The translations under genes were made by a program, and so were the position numbers. This document shows positions 12,770 through 25,143 of a DNA stretch of 64,000 nucleotides, in pieces (the first letter of the stretch is position 1; the number at the start of each line of letters is the position of its first letter). The notes below the pieces were generated by a model. The model searched no databases, was not told the origin of the DNA, and worked only from the letters and a program-made list of their open reading frames with translations. Location of the stretch: positions 7,503,501 through 7,567,500 of the forward strand of contig JAVHKY010000001.1 of assembly GCA_035079385.1 (NCBI GenBank), read 5' to 3'. Origin of the DNA: Aspidiotus rigidus (Eukaryota > Arthropoda > Insecta > Hemiptera > Diaspididae).

Positions 12770-14230
12770 AAAATTTCAGCAAAGTCGATTTTCCGCATAC
12801 AGGACATCGCATCGCCAATATCTTGCAAATAAATTCTTGTTCCAATTATTTTGTTTTGGAGTTTGTCAGGTATTCATTGGCAAACTTCGCAGTTTCGATC
12901 ATTTTATTGGTTTCTCAAATCCATGCATTGATCTTCTCCTTAATGAAGTCATTTTTTGCTTTTTCTTCAATATCTTCAACACCTAAAAGAAATTCTGAAG
13001 TTTCGACATTTTATGTGCGTAGTGTCTCACTCAATGGATTAATATGTTTCTTGATAACTCTTCAGACGCTAAAAAGCATCCAGATCTTTTGAAATTTGAT
13101 AGATAAAAGGTCATTAACTACTTCATTAAATTTCTCGAGTCCAACATCCTGAAAAACTGTTGAATTGATGTTAGTTTGAATAGAATGAAGTGAATTTCAT
13201 CGCTGCTGCCGGACTGATACAAAATAAGTCTGTAGCATCCGCTTTCTTCTAATCAGGCAGAGATTGCAATGAATATCCACCGCTACATTACAGTTTTCAG
13301 ATTCATTAAAGAGGTATAAAAAAGGTGGCCGAACTAATGCGGATTTCCGGGAGAGGGAGGGAGTATGGGATACGAGCGGGTAAAGTGGCGTTTATATACA
13401 AAATGCAAATGTTTCCCCTCATTAGCGGAACGCGAGTGACGGAAACGCAACGGCTAGACACGGTACTTGACCCGCGAGTTCAATACGGCGTTTTATTTAC
13501 GAGTGGGTGAATCTCCACTGTGGAATAAAGAATATTGGAGTAGGGATTGGAATATTCATGTATGTAGTAACATATTTTTGATAATATTCAGTAAAGAACT
13601 TTATAATGTTCGGCACTTTGACTTCGTCTGGCGCTATGAATCAGACCTGTCCGATCTGCCAGACTGATTGATTTTACGTCTCATACTATAATTTGATCCA
13701 AATTGTATACGAGTAGATCTTAACGCTTAAAAATCCAACAATTTTTGCCCATTCGTGGAACGCTTCCAAACTTGAAGGATGTTATTTCTTAATATTTTAT
13801 AGGATCATTATAATATTACATTAAAATAAATTTTTAATTTGATAAATTAATGTTATTATTTCAACTAAATAAATTGAAAATATTTTATTAATATAAATAA
13901 ATATTATATTGAATTTCCAATTTAAAAATTCTATAAAATAAAATATATTTTAATTCTAGTACAAATTAAATTTTCATAAATATTCGGTAATATTTGAAAA
14001 ACATGTGACCGGTAATTTTAGATCCCTCCAATTGGAAAAATTGCAGTAAGCTCCCGTTCTATAATGACGCATGTTCTTTTGAGAACTGCAGCACACCACA
14101 AGAAGTAGCATCCCGAAACTTGAAACTGTCATTATCGAACTAGAGCACGAAGTCGAATGCCATTTTATCAGTGGTCAAACATTTTTCTATGGTTTTCCTC
14201 AAACATTTCTGTTGATAAGAACAGCAGATG
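12770..14230. other. gene-free stretch, nothing recognised
   Basis: Unique-looking sequence. A very AT-rich block (taatattttat-type) spans about 13790-13980. No coding or RNA feature was identified. Confidence 0.4.
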
Positions 14231-14269
14231 AGTAAATATTTAAAAAACCGCACAGGGAGAAGTGGAGAT

Positions 14270-14745
14270 TACAAAAGGAAAAAAGAGAAAAGCTAGAATT
14301 TCGAACTGTGCAATCACGTTCAACAGTGAAAGATTATTCAGCTTGGTGATTGGATGACACCCACAGAATGACAGCAAACTTAATAGCCAATAGAAATGCA
14401 GCCTATAGGTGAATAGACCAATCACAGCGCAGAATTGTTATAGTTGAATAAAAACGGCTTTGCTATCACTTATATTATGGTTTATTATTACACAGTGACG
14501 TTTCGCTGTGTAATAATAAACCATAATATAAGTGATAGCAAAGCCGTTTTTATTCAACTGTAATTGTTGTGTCTATCACGGAAAAACGTTTCCAGAATTG
14601 TTATAGCCAATTAGATCTCAATATTAGACTGTAAATTCTGAAGATTAAAGCCTTGTTTCTCAGTAGCGACACAATTGATGATGAAGCAACTTCCAAAAAT
14701 ACTCTTGTAGGCTAACCAATAAAGTAGAATTGTACACTCGGGATT
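14270..14745 (+). mobile_element. PLE-A 3'-end fragment, interrupted
   Basis: Noncoding 3' sequence related to that following the PLE-A endonuclease at 50290-50880 (gtgattgga, agccaatagaaa, ccaatcacagcgcag, gccttgtt, cgacaca). It includes a decayed version of the hammerhead-like motif at 14671-14708. It is split by the hairpin element at 14444-14593. Confidence 0.7.
14444..14593. mobile_element. 150-bp hairpin element with 13-bp target duplication
   Basis: The direct repeat agaattgttatag at 14431-14443 and 14594-14606 flanks a 150-bp insertion. The insertion is a perfect inverted repeat (14444-14495 with 14506-14557; the match runs 2 bp further into flanking bases), a 10-nt loop, and a one-sided 36-nt tail (14558-14593). 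Bases on both sides rejoin into PLE-A 3' sequence when one duplicate is removed, which confirms an insertion. The layout matches Penelope-type elements with inverted LTR-like ends and a short extension. No coding sequence remains. Confidence 0.85.
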
Positions 14746-15299
14746 TTTTTTAATTTTCAGTGTTCTACTTACACCTCATCACACTTGATACAAGTTCCGA
14801 TGATTCCTTTATACTTGAGTGAAGTCTCACGAGGGTATTTTTTTTTTTTTTTGGGGGGGGGGGATCTTCATTATTCATCTTGACTTTGTTTTTCCATAAA
14901 AATATTTTTATAATGTAGATTTTACTAAAAATTTTGAAAAGAGAAAACATTTTTCCTATTCCTGGAATCCTTGTTTGTCACTGGATCTAACTACATATCC
15001 CAGCCACATCATTAGTCGATGAGATAAACACTGAAGCCACCATCAATTGTTTACGACCTGCGAATGCAACAGAGAAGAAATCGTTAACTTCAATACAGAA
15101 ATTAAGGACAAAGAAAACATATTTGCCACGTGGCCGTGATGATCGCTTTGTTATTATTGGTGAAAATGTGCGCTGCAGCGGCAGTGTTGGACGAGAGGAT
15201 GTGCGAAGTACTAATCAAAAGTCTCCTCCTGCCTTATCAATTTGTTTTGTTCGCCGTATGCCATACTCGGAGTAAGAGGCGAGTAAGAGTGATGCCGCG

Positions 15300-16800
15300 G
15301 GACTTTGAAATATTTTTGTACTTCTTGGACTTGTAAAATTTTTCATTTTCAATTCTTGGACTACTTGTAATCATTTTCAACTGTTGGACTTGGAATTATT
15401 TTCCAATTCTTAGACTTTGAAATATCTTCATGCTTCTTGTACTTGTAAAATTTTTCATTTTCCATTGTCGGACTTTGAAATATTTTCGTACTTCTTGGAC
15501 TTGTAATTATTTTCAACTGTTGGACTTGGAATTATTTTCCAATTCTTAGACTTTGAAATATCTTCATACTTCTTGTACTTGTAAAATTTTTCATTTTCCA
15601 TTGTCCGACTTTGAAATATTTTCAACTGTTGGAATTTGAAAATATTTTCGTACTTCTTAGACTTGTAAAATTTTTAATTTTCAATTCTTGGACTTGGAAA
15701 TATTTTCAACTGTTGGACTTTGGATTATTTTCCAATTCTCGGACTTTGATATATCTTCATACTTCTTGGACTTGTAAAATTTTTCATCTTCCATTGTCGG
15801 ACTTTGAAATATTTTCGTACTTCTTGGACTTGTAATTATTTTCAACTGTTGGACTTGGAATTATTTTCCAATTCTTAGACTTTGAAATATCTTCATACTT
15901 CTTGTACTTGTAAAATTTTTCATTTTCCATTGTCCGACTTTGAAATATTTTCAACTGTTGGAATTTGAAAATATTTTCGTACTTCTTAGACTTGTAAAAT
16001 TTTTAATTTTCAATTCTTGGACTTGGAAATATTTTCAACTGTTGGACTTTGGATTATTTTCCAATTCTCGGACTTTGATATATCTTCATACTTCTTGGAC
16101 TTGTAAAATTTTTCATCTTCCATTGTCGGACTTTGAAATATTTTCGTACTTCTTGGACTTGTAATTATTTTCAACTGTTGGACTTGGAATTATTTTCCAA
16201 TTCTTAGACTTTGAAATATCTTCATACTTCTTGTACTTGTAAAATTTTTCATTTTCCATTGTCCGACTTTGAAATATTTTCAACTGTTGGAATTTGAAAA
16301 TATTTTCGTACTTCTTAGACTTGTAAAATTTTTAATTTTCAATTCTTGGACTTGGAAATATTTTCAACTGTTGTACTTTGGATTATTTTCCAATTCTCGG
16401 ACTTTGATATATCTTCATACTTCTTGGACTTGTAAAATGTTTCATCTTCCATTGTCGGACTTTGAAATATTTTCGTACTTCTTGGACTTGTAAAATTTTT
16501 CATTTTCGATTCTTGGACTTAGAATTATTTTCCCATTGTTGGACTTTGAAATATTTTCAACTTTTGGACTTGGAATTATTTTCAAATTGTTGGACTTTGA
16601 AATACTTTCATACTTCTTGGGCTTGTAAAATTTTTCATTTTTGATTGTCGGACTTTGTAATATTTTCAACTGTGGGAGACAATCAAAAATAAAAAATTTT
16701 ACTAGTCCAAGAAGTATGAAAATATTTCAAAGTCCCACAATTTGAAGATACATTCCAAGTCCAACAGTTGAAAATATTTACAAGTCCAAGAATTGAAAAT
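15300..16800. repeat. tandem array with 329-bp period
   Basis: Three nearly identical 329-bp units (equivalent positions 15611, 15940, 16269) are themselves built of short sub-repeats such as ggacttgtaaaatttttca and ggactttgaaatattttc. From about 16680 the same sub-repeats appear in reverse orientation, so the array ends in an inverted segment. The repeated 74-codon frames are by-products, not genes. Confidence 0.9.
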
Positions 16801-16809
16801 GTTGCGAGT

Positions 16810-18600
16810 TTTGCCTCGAGATAACTGATTAAATAACGCATGAAATATCTTGAAACTTCGTATTTATGTAGACAAAACTCGGGAAAATACGGCTAATTGG
16901 TTCACACAAACTAATTTTGTTCATTAATTGGAATTCAACGATTCAAAGATGGCTTCTTCAGACGTAAGTTTAAACGTTTCCTGAAGATCATTCAGAATAT
17001 TTCGCGATCTGTCAACTAATTAGCCGTATTTTCCTCAACTTCAAGAATAAATTGAACCACGTTCCTAATCATTTTGTACCTTATTCGATATGTTATATGT
17101 GGGCGAAAATCACTACCCGCAAGACACCATTTTGTGTAATACACGTGTATTTTCTGTGTGTGGGTGACTAGGTAGAGCATACCCTTAATACTTCGCACAT
17201 CCTCTCGTTAGTGTTGGCAGCATTTCAATTATTTTTCAGTGTAGCACTAAATAATACTCGTACATGTGCAACAGCAGTAGTGGTGATATAAAACGGCGAT
17301 CGCAACGCGAAAGTGACGAATAAAATCTGTTTTTAGCGTTAAAAATTTACCCTTCTCTGAATGCAATGATTTGCCTCTTTTTGATATGGACATGTCTTAA
17401 GGCTAGGGGTCTATTTGAAATTTTGCGTGACGAAATCGTAAGGCGAAAATGGCGTCATGAATGACCTTGACCTACTTTAAAAACTTCGAGAAATTTCAAA
17501 ATTTCCCCAGCCATAGTACATAGGCTACATGACCTATACTAGGCTATAAATGTGTGAGGTAGATTAAGAAAGAGACAATTCTTGATTTCTCATGAAAGAT
17601 CTTATCACATGTTAGAATCATAACTTACGTGCTTAAATTTCAATAATCATCATGAATGAAGAAAATTCTTCATTAGTAGGCAATCATTTATAATTCAATT
17701 TTTATCGCCCATAAAACTGGATGGATTAAATTCATCCACAACGAATATGTCTTCCTGTTTTGTCATCATTTTAACAATCTTTAATCGGATCCCTCTAGAA
17801 CGACGCGCCGGTATGTAAATACCGACAGTCATTTCCTGTACGTTGCATTCGATATACTTCGTACTTATATCGAGTAAAGGCAATTTCATTATTTCATTCA
17901 ATACCTGCATTTAACGGCGCAATCTATCTGCAGAAACGTCCGTTCTTCTTTGACTCCAAATTGCGAACCAATGCCGGGGATGCTTGTTGGAATAATATAA
18001 GAGAAATATTTGACGTTTTCGCAGTATTTTACTGGAGCATTGCTGACTGTAGACGCGATATCGAAAATCACGATAGTGTTCTCGCAGATTTTTTCTCTCT
18101 TTTTTTCCTCTTTTCGTTTTCTTTTTCCTTTGCTACTGATTTGGCGACAATTTCAACTGTTACCAACTTTTTTCGCTCTATTATAGTTCTGCGCGTTTCT
18201 CTCTCGTCTCAGTATCAACAACATTATCGCAATGTGGGCTTCAAAGTGCGTATGAGGTCCGAATGTATTGCAAACTTATAGAATAAAGTTAGTAAATCGG
18301 TAGACTGCACGAACACGATGATGTACAAATACAGAAAAACTACACAGGAAGAATCATTGTACAGTGAGAAAAACAAACATCGCTGACTTGAGAGGCTTTA
18401 CAAAGAAGGGCCGTAAAAACTGCTCATTGACAAATGTTTCAAAGACTAGAGAAGTTCGCCTGGAAAAATACTATTAAAAAAAAAAAAAAGTGGAAATTTC
18501 AGTTCACTTTTCTCAACACGGCTTTTATCCAAGTTTCACGTATCTTTGAACTACTATAATACGGTAGATAGTGCTACGATTTCCAAAATCTGATCTTTTT
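16810..18600. other. gene-free stretch 5' of the first NOS exon found
   Basis: I looked here for the preceding NOS exons (zinc-binding Cys motif and the helix before the haem-Cys exon) and found none. No repeats with clear ends were seen. Confidence 0.4.
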
Positions 18601-18617
18601 CTATCTTCTGTTTACAG

Positions 18618-18780
18618 AGCCAACACTGCTCCTCACCAAACACGATGGGAACAAGTTATGAGAGAAGTGAACAACACCGGCACGTACCAACTAACCGAGA
18701 CTGAATTAGTGTACGGCGCTAAATTAGCTTGGAGGAACGCATCGCGTTGCATAGGCCGAATTCAATGGTCTAAACTTCAA
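18618..18780 (+). CDS. NOS: nitric oxide synthase, oxygenase exon with haem-ligand Cys
   Basis: NOS makes nitric oxide and citrulline from L-arginine, O2 and NADPH. This exon follows a tttacag acceptor and ends before a gtaagt donor at 18781. One base completes a codon from an exon not found, then 54 codons follow. The translation includes [20 protein letters not shown] and then [16 protein letters not shown], the most conserved NOS signature. The Cys codon at 18748-18750 is the proximal haem thiolate. It joins in phase 0 to the exon at 45034. Upstream exons (start codon and zinc motif) were not located. The gene symbol rests on very clear family similarity. Confidence 0.97.
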
Positions 18781-20147
18781 GTAAGTTACGCTCTCAAATA
18801 TCTTTCTCAACCGACTGAAAAGTGGTATACTGTATCTAGTATTCATCGCTTTAATTACGAATCGTCCAATTTGTAAAGACTCAATTCGTATATACGATTG
18901 TAAAGACTCCGTTTGAAAACGAACTGTCCGCGTAGATACGTGGTATCCATATTAAATTTGTCTGAAGAGAAGTTTTCTGGGTATTGTGAGCTATTCTCGA
19001 ATGAAGTTCAACGAACGATCAATTTTTATGGGAAAGAAATTCTTGAACTGTATCAAAGTTAAGGTAGTAGGCTTGTTTTGAACCATTATTCTATCAAGAA
19101 CGTATACTTATAAATAAAAGCTATAAGTTAACCTTACGAAAAAATACGAAAAAAAACTCGCGAGTACGGGAACTCGTAGCAGGAAATTCGTTTCACAAGA
19201 GAATAGACGTTTTGGAATCGAGATTTTTTCAATTACTTACTGCAGCGGTGGCAGAGTAATTATTTTTCTCATGGGACAAGAAAAAGTTTGACAATATAGG
19301 CATTAAAAATTATAAAGAAAAAGACGACTAAAACGAGAAAATAGGTATATTTATCGAAAGTGGCCTATTTATTATTTTTTTTTTTGGACCAGGTGAATAC
19401 CACCTCAATTTCTTATCCTACGACCTATACCCGGCCCGCATTGGTTCAACTTCGGAGGGTTCAAGTTCTTCCCCATTGACACACATTAGGGTTTAAATTT
19501 TCCTCCATTGATACGCATCTGAAGTCGACCCTTCTTTTTGAAACCTTGAAGTAAAAATTCTTTAAAGTTTCTAGGACAGCTCCAAATTTTTCCCAAGTTT
19601 TCTTCTTTCGTAGGGTTCGAAAATCGAACTCAGCTCGTCAAAATCTAAGTATAGATCGCCTTCTTATACATATATTATTCCTAGTCATATAAGTACATAT
19701 TATTTGAGTTCTAATTTTTTCTAAATCTCTTAATTTTATAATAATTAAAGCTCGAAATTTTACCTATCAATAAGTCGCAAGGGTCGGAGCTCGAAATTTC
19801 CCCTCTTCCAAAACTACGTCAGCCAACATCTGTGATTGACACAAATAAAAATATGCTCTTCACGGAGATGCGAACGCACTCCACCTAATGTGTGATTGGT
19901 TTGAAGTCCAAAAAGTTTTAATTCCCTCTCGATCTATGACACTCAAAAAGTCAACATTTTTGCTCTCACTCCTTTTTCTTATACGTCTCGAATGACGAAT
20001 AATTTTTCAAGTCCCCCAACAAAGGGGAAAAAGGAATCTCTTTCCGGGCCTGAGATTGCACATAATTTTGAGCTATGGCCCCAATCTAGGCGTACCAAAT
20101 ATTTGGCTCGGCCTTGCCTGACCCTAGGAAGGCTTCAAATTCTTTTA

Positions 20148-20856
20148 GGCAGGAAGAGAAACGCACAAGAAGGTAACAATTTTAATTCCAAAATTTGAAC
20201 CTAAAGCATCAAAAACTGGAAATATAAATTTAAAAATCAAGAAATAAAGTAAAAGAAACAATTTTAAAATTTGAAGTAAGAAAATTGTACTAAAATTGTC
20301 AGAAAGGTAAACTAAACGAAACAAAACAGGAACATAGTGGTAAAAACGATTTTACGTGGAAAAGCTGTCAATACTATTAAAAGGGGACTGATTTTAATGA
20401 CTGTCGGACAGTCGAAAGGTCGGTGTTAATAAAATTCATGTGGAAGGAAAAACCCTTTATTTCTTTCTCTTTCATTAGGAACATAGTGGAATATCGGTAA
20501 TTTAGAGGTAAAATTCAAATGATCGAAAAAGTTGGAAAACTCAAAAATTGAAAAAATTAAAAATTAATGACCGGTTTCGAGAAATACACGTCTCATCATC
20601 AGACGAATTTACCTCGAAATTACCGATGTTCCTCTATTATTTTTCTGTTTTGTTTCGTTTAGTTTACCTTTCTGACGTTTTTAAAACAATTTTCTGATCT
20701 CAATTTTTAGAATTTTTTCTTTTATTTTATTTCTTGATTTTTAAATTATATTTTTAGTTTTCAATGCTTTAAATATTGGAATTAAATTCGTTACGTCCTT
20801 GTACGTTTCTTTTCCTGCTTACAATGAAACGCATACTTTTAAAGAGTTCATCCAAC
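20148..20856. mobile_element. inverted-arm element with 13-bp target duplication
   Basis: The direct repeat tcaaattctttta occurs at 20135-20147 and 20857-20869. Inside, left-arm sequence from 20148 (ggcaggaagagaaacgcac onward to about 20345) matches, inverted, 20630-20819, with indels. A tail of about 37 nt follows the right arm. The interior (20345-20630) contains a further inverted pair (20478-20516 with 20613-20646) and a hammerhead-like motif on the minus strand at 20569-20602. No protein is encoded. It has the same architecture as the elements at 14444, 33359 and 39921. Confidence 0.75.
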
Positions 20857-21379
20857 TCAAATTCTTTTACCCTGGCCCAGCCAGACCGAGCCAGGGTTCA
20901 ATCTCAAGCCTGCCTCTTTCATTATCTGCGTTAATTGAGGCGATTTTGATTCCGATAATTTTTGAAATCCGTCTCCAGATATAATAACGAAATATTTACG
21001 AGATCTCCCCCCTCCCCTTTGAATTTATCGCTCGAAGGGCGTTAAGTTCCTATAACTTAGCCTCTGGCCCACGAAAATTCTTCCATACAATCTAGGTTGA
21101 TGATGTCATTTCCAAGCATAATTTCCAAGTCTCGTTCTCAAGTTCTTCCTCAACGTTACGAGCCATTGCAATGAGAAGATTTCATACATTCTTCAAGAAA
21201 TAAGCTACGTACTTATGAGGGATGAACAATTTTTACCTTTGTTTTAATATAGGTCTTTTCATCATTTTTCCTGAAAAATTAGTTCAAAGCTAGAACGGGA
21301 GATATTAAGAATTAAAAAAGTTCTATGTGTACAGCTGATAATGAAGCGGAAAACGTTTTTCTTTTTTTGACATATTTTA

Positions 21380-21710
21380 TGTCTTTTCTACACCCCCAAC
21401 CCAAAACAAATTGTCGAATTTTGCGAGGCCACCCCAATGACAACCCCAATCCTCCCAAATCCAGGAAAATTCGCGAGCTTTGCGAGGCCATCTTCGATGA
21501 TACCTCCCCCCCCCCATAGCTACGGCTACACCAACCCTCCTCCGCCGCAGGAAAATTCTCGAGTTTTGCGAGGTCACCTTCGATGGCTACCACTCGCCCA
21601 TCTCCCCTCAAGCTCTGGAAAATTCCCTAGTTTTGCAAGATCGCCCCCAGATGGTGAACCCTCCCCCATGGCTACGGCTACACCAACCTCCACTCCTCGG
21701 GGGGTCTAAT
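21380..21710. repeat. C-rich imperfect tandem repeat
   Basis: Three to four degenerate units around ggaaaattcgcgagctttgc, followed by gaggccatc, a C-run and tagctacggctacaccaac. Open frames on both strands are by-products. Confidence 0.7.
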
Positions 21711-21749
21711 ATTATTAAAAAATTCGATATCTCCATATTGACAAATTTG

Positions 21750-22312
21750 GCTTGAATACCGAAAAAAAGAGATACTATATAATGCACTATTTAGATCAAT
21801 TACAGAATATGGACCCCTAGCGAACCTCCTAAAATTAAGAAAACCAGATGTAAAACAACTAAAATCCCTACAACAATTAGTACTAATAGTTGTAATCTCG
21901 GCCTACAAAACCATTTCTCATGCAGTGATAAATATAATAGCAGGCATCTCTCCTATAGACTTACGACTAGATAAAATCAATAAAATCGAGACAGAAAAAA
22001 TTAGAATTAAATCTGGAAATATTACTAAAAAGCATCTGAACGAAGAAATTGCGCTAGCTAACGCAGAAATGATGAAAGCCTGGCAAGAACGAGTTAATGA
22101 GGATAATACAGGGAGACGAACAAGAAAGGTGATACCAGATATAGAAACCAGATTAAGAGAGAAAAAACTCAGATCCAAGTTTTACTTGACACAATTTGCA
22201 GCATATTAAAAAAGATTCGAAATCAAAAAGAATGAAATTTGCAGGGAATGTGGGATATCAGAAGACACCCAGGACCATGCTCAGAAAAAAATATAATATA
22301 TTCATGAAAAAC
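21750..22312 (+). pseudogene. LINE ORF2 C-terminal fragment (R1-like)
   Basis: The + strand reads NALFRSITEYGPL, then SAYKTISHAVINIIAGISPI, then a charged linker with W at the usual place (MMKAWQERV). Further on is CRECGISEDTQDHA, a C-terminal CCHC-like knuckle. The order (end of RT thumb, SAYRT-type motif, IAG-x-PID, tail knuckle) is that of R1/jockey-group non-LTR retrotransposons. A stop codon precedes the knuckle, and the fragment is cut off by R1 repeat copy 2. Confidence 0.7.
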
Positions 22313-23222
22313 ATTTTTTTGACGTGGAACACGTCTTGTATATCGAGGAGGTATTTTTGAAAAATCGAGCATAATCGAGCGACAGATAAAAACGACAGAT
22401 TTAAAAACGATAGATTTTCCATAGCATCCCATGTTAGGTAGCAACAGATTTTAGGTAGCTAAAAAGGTAGGCCCCCTGGCGAGGCGCATAGACCTTCTCA
22501 ATTCTAAAGATAATCTCACTTTCTTTGAGTTTCTCCTTCACCACCTCAAAATATTTCTCATAGAAGACTTAAATTTTCTCATACCATTCTTATACAACAG
22601 GAAGACAGGGGGCGAACGAGCGGAGCGAGTGATCCCCACGAAAGTCGATACCTCAAAATATTTCTCATAAAGGCGATACCTCACATTTCTCATAGAAGAC
22701 TTGAATTTTCTCATGCCATTGAATACAATAGGTGATACCTCAAAATATTTCTCATACAAGACTTATATACGACACGAAGGTAGGTAACGGGGTAAACGAG
22801 TAATATCTCACGAACACTTGACCTAGTAGAAGCCTAGACTAAAATATTTCAAGATCACTGATAAATATAAAAGACATGAAACATGATCTTCATTTATTTG
22901 GCTATGCCAGAAATTTTTTTGGACTCAGTTTTACCAGGGTACTTATACTCAACAATCATAGTTTCTAGATCTAAATCCATAAGCGCAATTAGAGAAGTAA
23001 AATTATAATATGAAACTCGAGGAATAGATAATCTCACTTTCTTTAAGCCTCTCCTTCTCCTTCCTCTAAGAAGGTGGGGTAGGTGGAATAAATAAGAAAT
23101 TCAACCGCAAAATAGTCTTATACTAAGAAAGACATGAAATATGATCTTTATTTATTTGCCTATGCCAGAAAATTTCGAAACAAAGAACGTGTTTCACGCC
23201 TTATCTATTCAGTTTGATTGAA
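22313..23222 (+). repeat. R1 dispersed repeat, copy 2
   Basis: Nearly the same sequence as 1181-2335 and 30093-31345, but it lacks part of the middle. It abuts the LINE fragment, so it probably inserted into it. Confidence 0.65.
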
Positions 23223-23279
23223 AGTAAATCAATTGGGGGGTACAGGGGAGGGGCGGAGCGCCGAGTTTTTTTATTAATT

Positions 23280-24000
23280 TACGAGTTGCTAGCAGCCTGT
23301 CTGGCTATGAGCTCGGCGAAATTACATGTTTATATGCGTGACTGCGAGAGAGGAAATGTGCTTGTTGTAAAAAGTTGAATTTGGGGATGGAGGGGAAGTT
23401 ATCTGATAGTGCCTCTGTATGGTTGTGAGAGAAGGATAAGGCATTACGGTGTTGGATCAAGTTGGGGTAGCAGAATATGTGTTGAACGGATAGGAGGAGG
23501 GGGTTCAGATCCGCAATGAGAGCACGAGAGAGGCATAAGATGAGAGATTAGATGGTATGTGTGAGTCTGGTGTGACCGATTCTGAGACGGGTGATGACTA
23601 TCATTTTCTTCTCTGCGTGTAAACAGATTTGAAGAGTCCCATGGGATAGGAATATTTTTAATTTGGGCTAGTTTGTTTAAGTGTGATTTGAGATTAGACG
23701 AATGAGTAAACCATGCTTGAGTGATGAATTTGTTGATGTGTTTGGAAAAATCTTAGCGTGAGGGGAGAAAAGAGCGGTTGACTGATCGGTTATGGGTTGC
23801 CAGTTCAGCTACTTTGTCGACATTTTCGTTTCCTGGGATACCCTTGTGACCAGGTACCCAGATGGAGAATAATGGGATGGGGATGATGTGAAAGGTGGCA
23901 ATGAGAGTAAGTATACGATTTATGAGTGGGTGGGAGGAGCTGTGATTGGATATGGCGTCAGGTGACGATAGAAAGTCGAAAATGACCAAAAATGGTAGTT
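23280..24000 (-). pseudogene. LINE fragment with RNase H domain
   Basis: The minus-strand frame 23989-23753 contains FSIWVPGHKGIPGNENVDKV followed by AELATHN. This is the C-terminal RNase H motif (W-x-P-x-H-x-G-I-x-G-N-E-x-x-D) found in I/R1/Loa-type LINEs. No RT is present, and the fragment is short and broken. Confidence 0.7.
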
Positions 24001-24394
24001 TGTCACGTATTATTTAGTCAGGCCGATGTTTTTCAGGTTGATATTATTCAGGCATTCGACTGTCAGAGATTTTTCATTCAGGCAAACGTTTTTCGGATCT
24101 ACCTAAGTCTAGAAGAATCTGTAGTTCTTCCGAGTCTATTGTGTCGTGGTGTATAATGTATATGTATAGTCTCAAAATAAACCAACTTCCTTTCCTGCCA
24201 TATTTTTAGGTATATGTGTGTACTCCTATCATATATTATGGCAAGGGACTTGGAAAAATTTCGATCGTGACGTGTCGAAAGTTGACATTTTTTCAAGTCC
24301 TTCAAGTCCCACTTCCGTGCTATATGATGGGAGGGGGACTTGGACCATTTTTACCAATGATGTTGGACTTTGACAATTTTTGACATGTTTCATG

Positions 24395-24720
24395 TCTTAA
24401 CGCTGACCTGCCCCCCGCCCCCCCACCCTAATTCTAAAATTTGCGTCCGCACGTCCGTAGTCCACCTGGCCTCTCCCCTACTATGTGACGTTTTATACTG
24501 AGCTTATACCAGGTCCAAGCTTTCTTCATACTAGCTTCATACTAATTTTAAGCTTCTTGGGAGGTACGTATTATTAGTTTTCCTTATACTAGCTCCTTAG
24601 CGCTGACCTGACCCCCTACCCTAATTCCGAAATTTGCTCCCGCACGTCCGTCGTCCATGTTATGCTTGGCTTATACTAGGTCCAAGCATAGCCTCCTTTA
24701 TACTAGCTTCATACTAGGTT
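24395..24720. repeat. short duplicated C-rich unit
   Basis: agcgctgacctg followed by a C-run, accctaattc, aatttgc and gcacgtccgt occurs at about 24398-24470 and again at 24598-24655. Between and after lie several catactagctt / ataccaggtccaagc phrases. Confidence 0.5.
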
Positions 24721-25143
24721 TAGGCTTCTTTTATACTACAGGCTTAGGAGGTCTGTATAAGTAGTTGATACTAGTTTTATTATATTACTATTAGGCTTAA
24801 GCCAAGTGCCTGGTATAATATACTGCATGAAGCAGAGAGAAAGGGAACTCGGAAAATTTTCTTGGAAATTACTGGACAAACCTGTGTACTACCCTTGTTC
24901 CCCAAATATCTCATACCAGACTTATGCTGAACCAAGGCTCGTGAGCCCCACGAAAGCCAATAGCCCAAAATATTTCATAGCAGACTTTCGTCCTACGAAA
25001 ATGGCTCAAAATATTTTTTCCACGAATGTAGACAATTGCATCGATACGTTGTTCTAATTTATGGTTATTCATATTACCAAGAAGAGTGTACACCCGAAGG
25101 TGTAGCAAATTATATTGAACCACAAGAGAATCAGCCGCTAAAC

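Noticed and set aside
15611..16493. Three near-identical 74-codon frames
   Set aside because: They are by-products of the 329-bp tandem repeat.
17961..18281. Frame upstream of the first NOS exon as a candidate 5' NOS exon
   Set aside because: The peptide lacks the zinc Cys motif or any NOS N-terminal block, and no phase-compatible donor fits.
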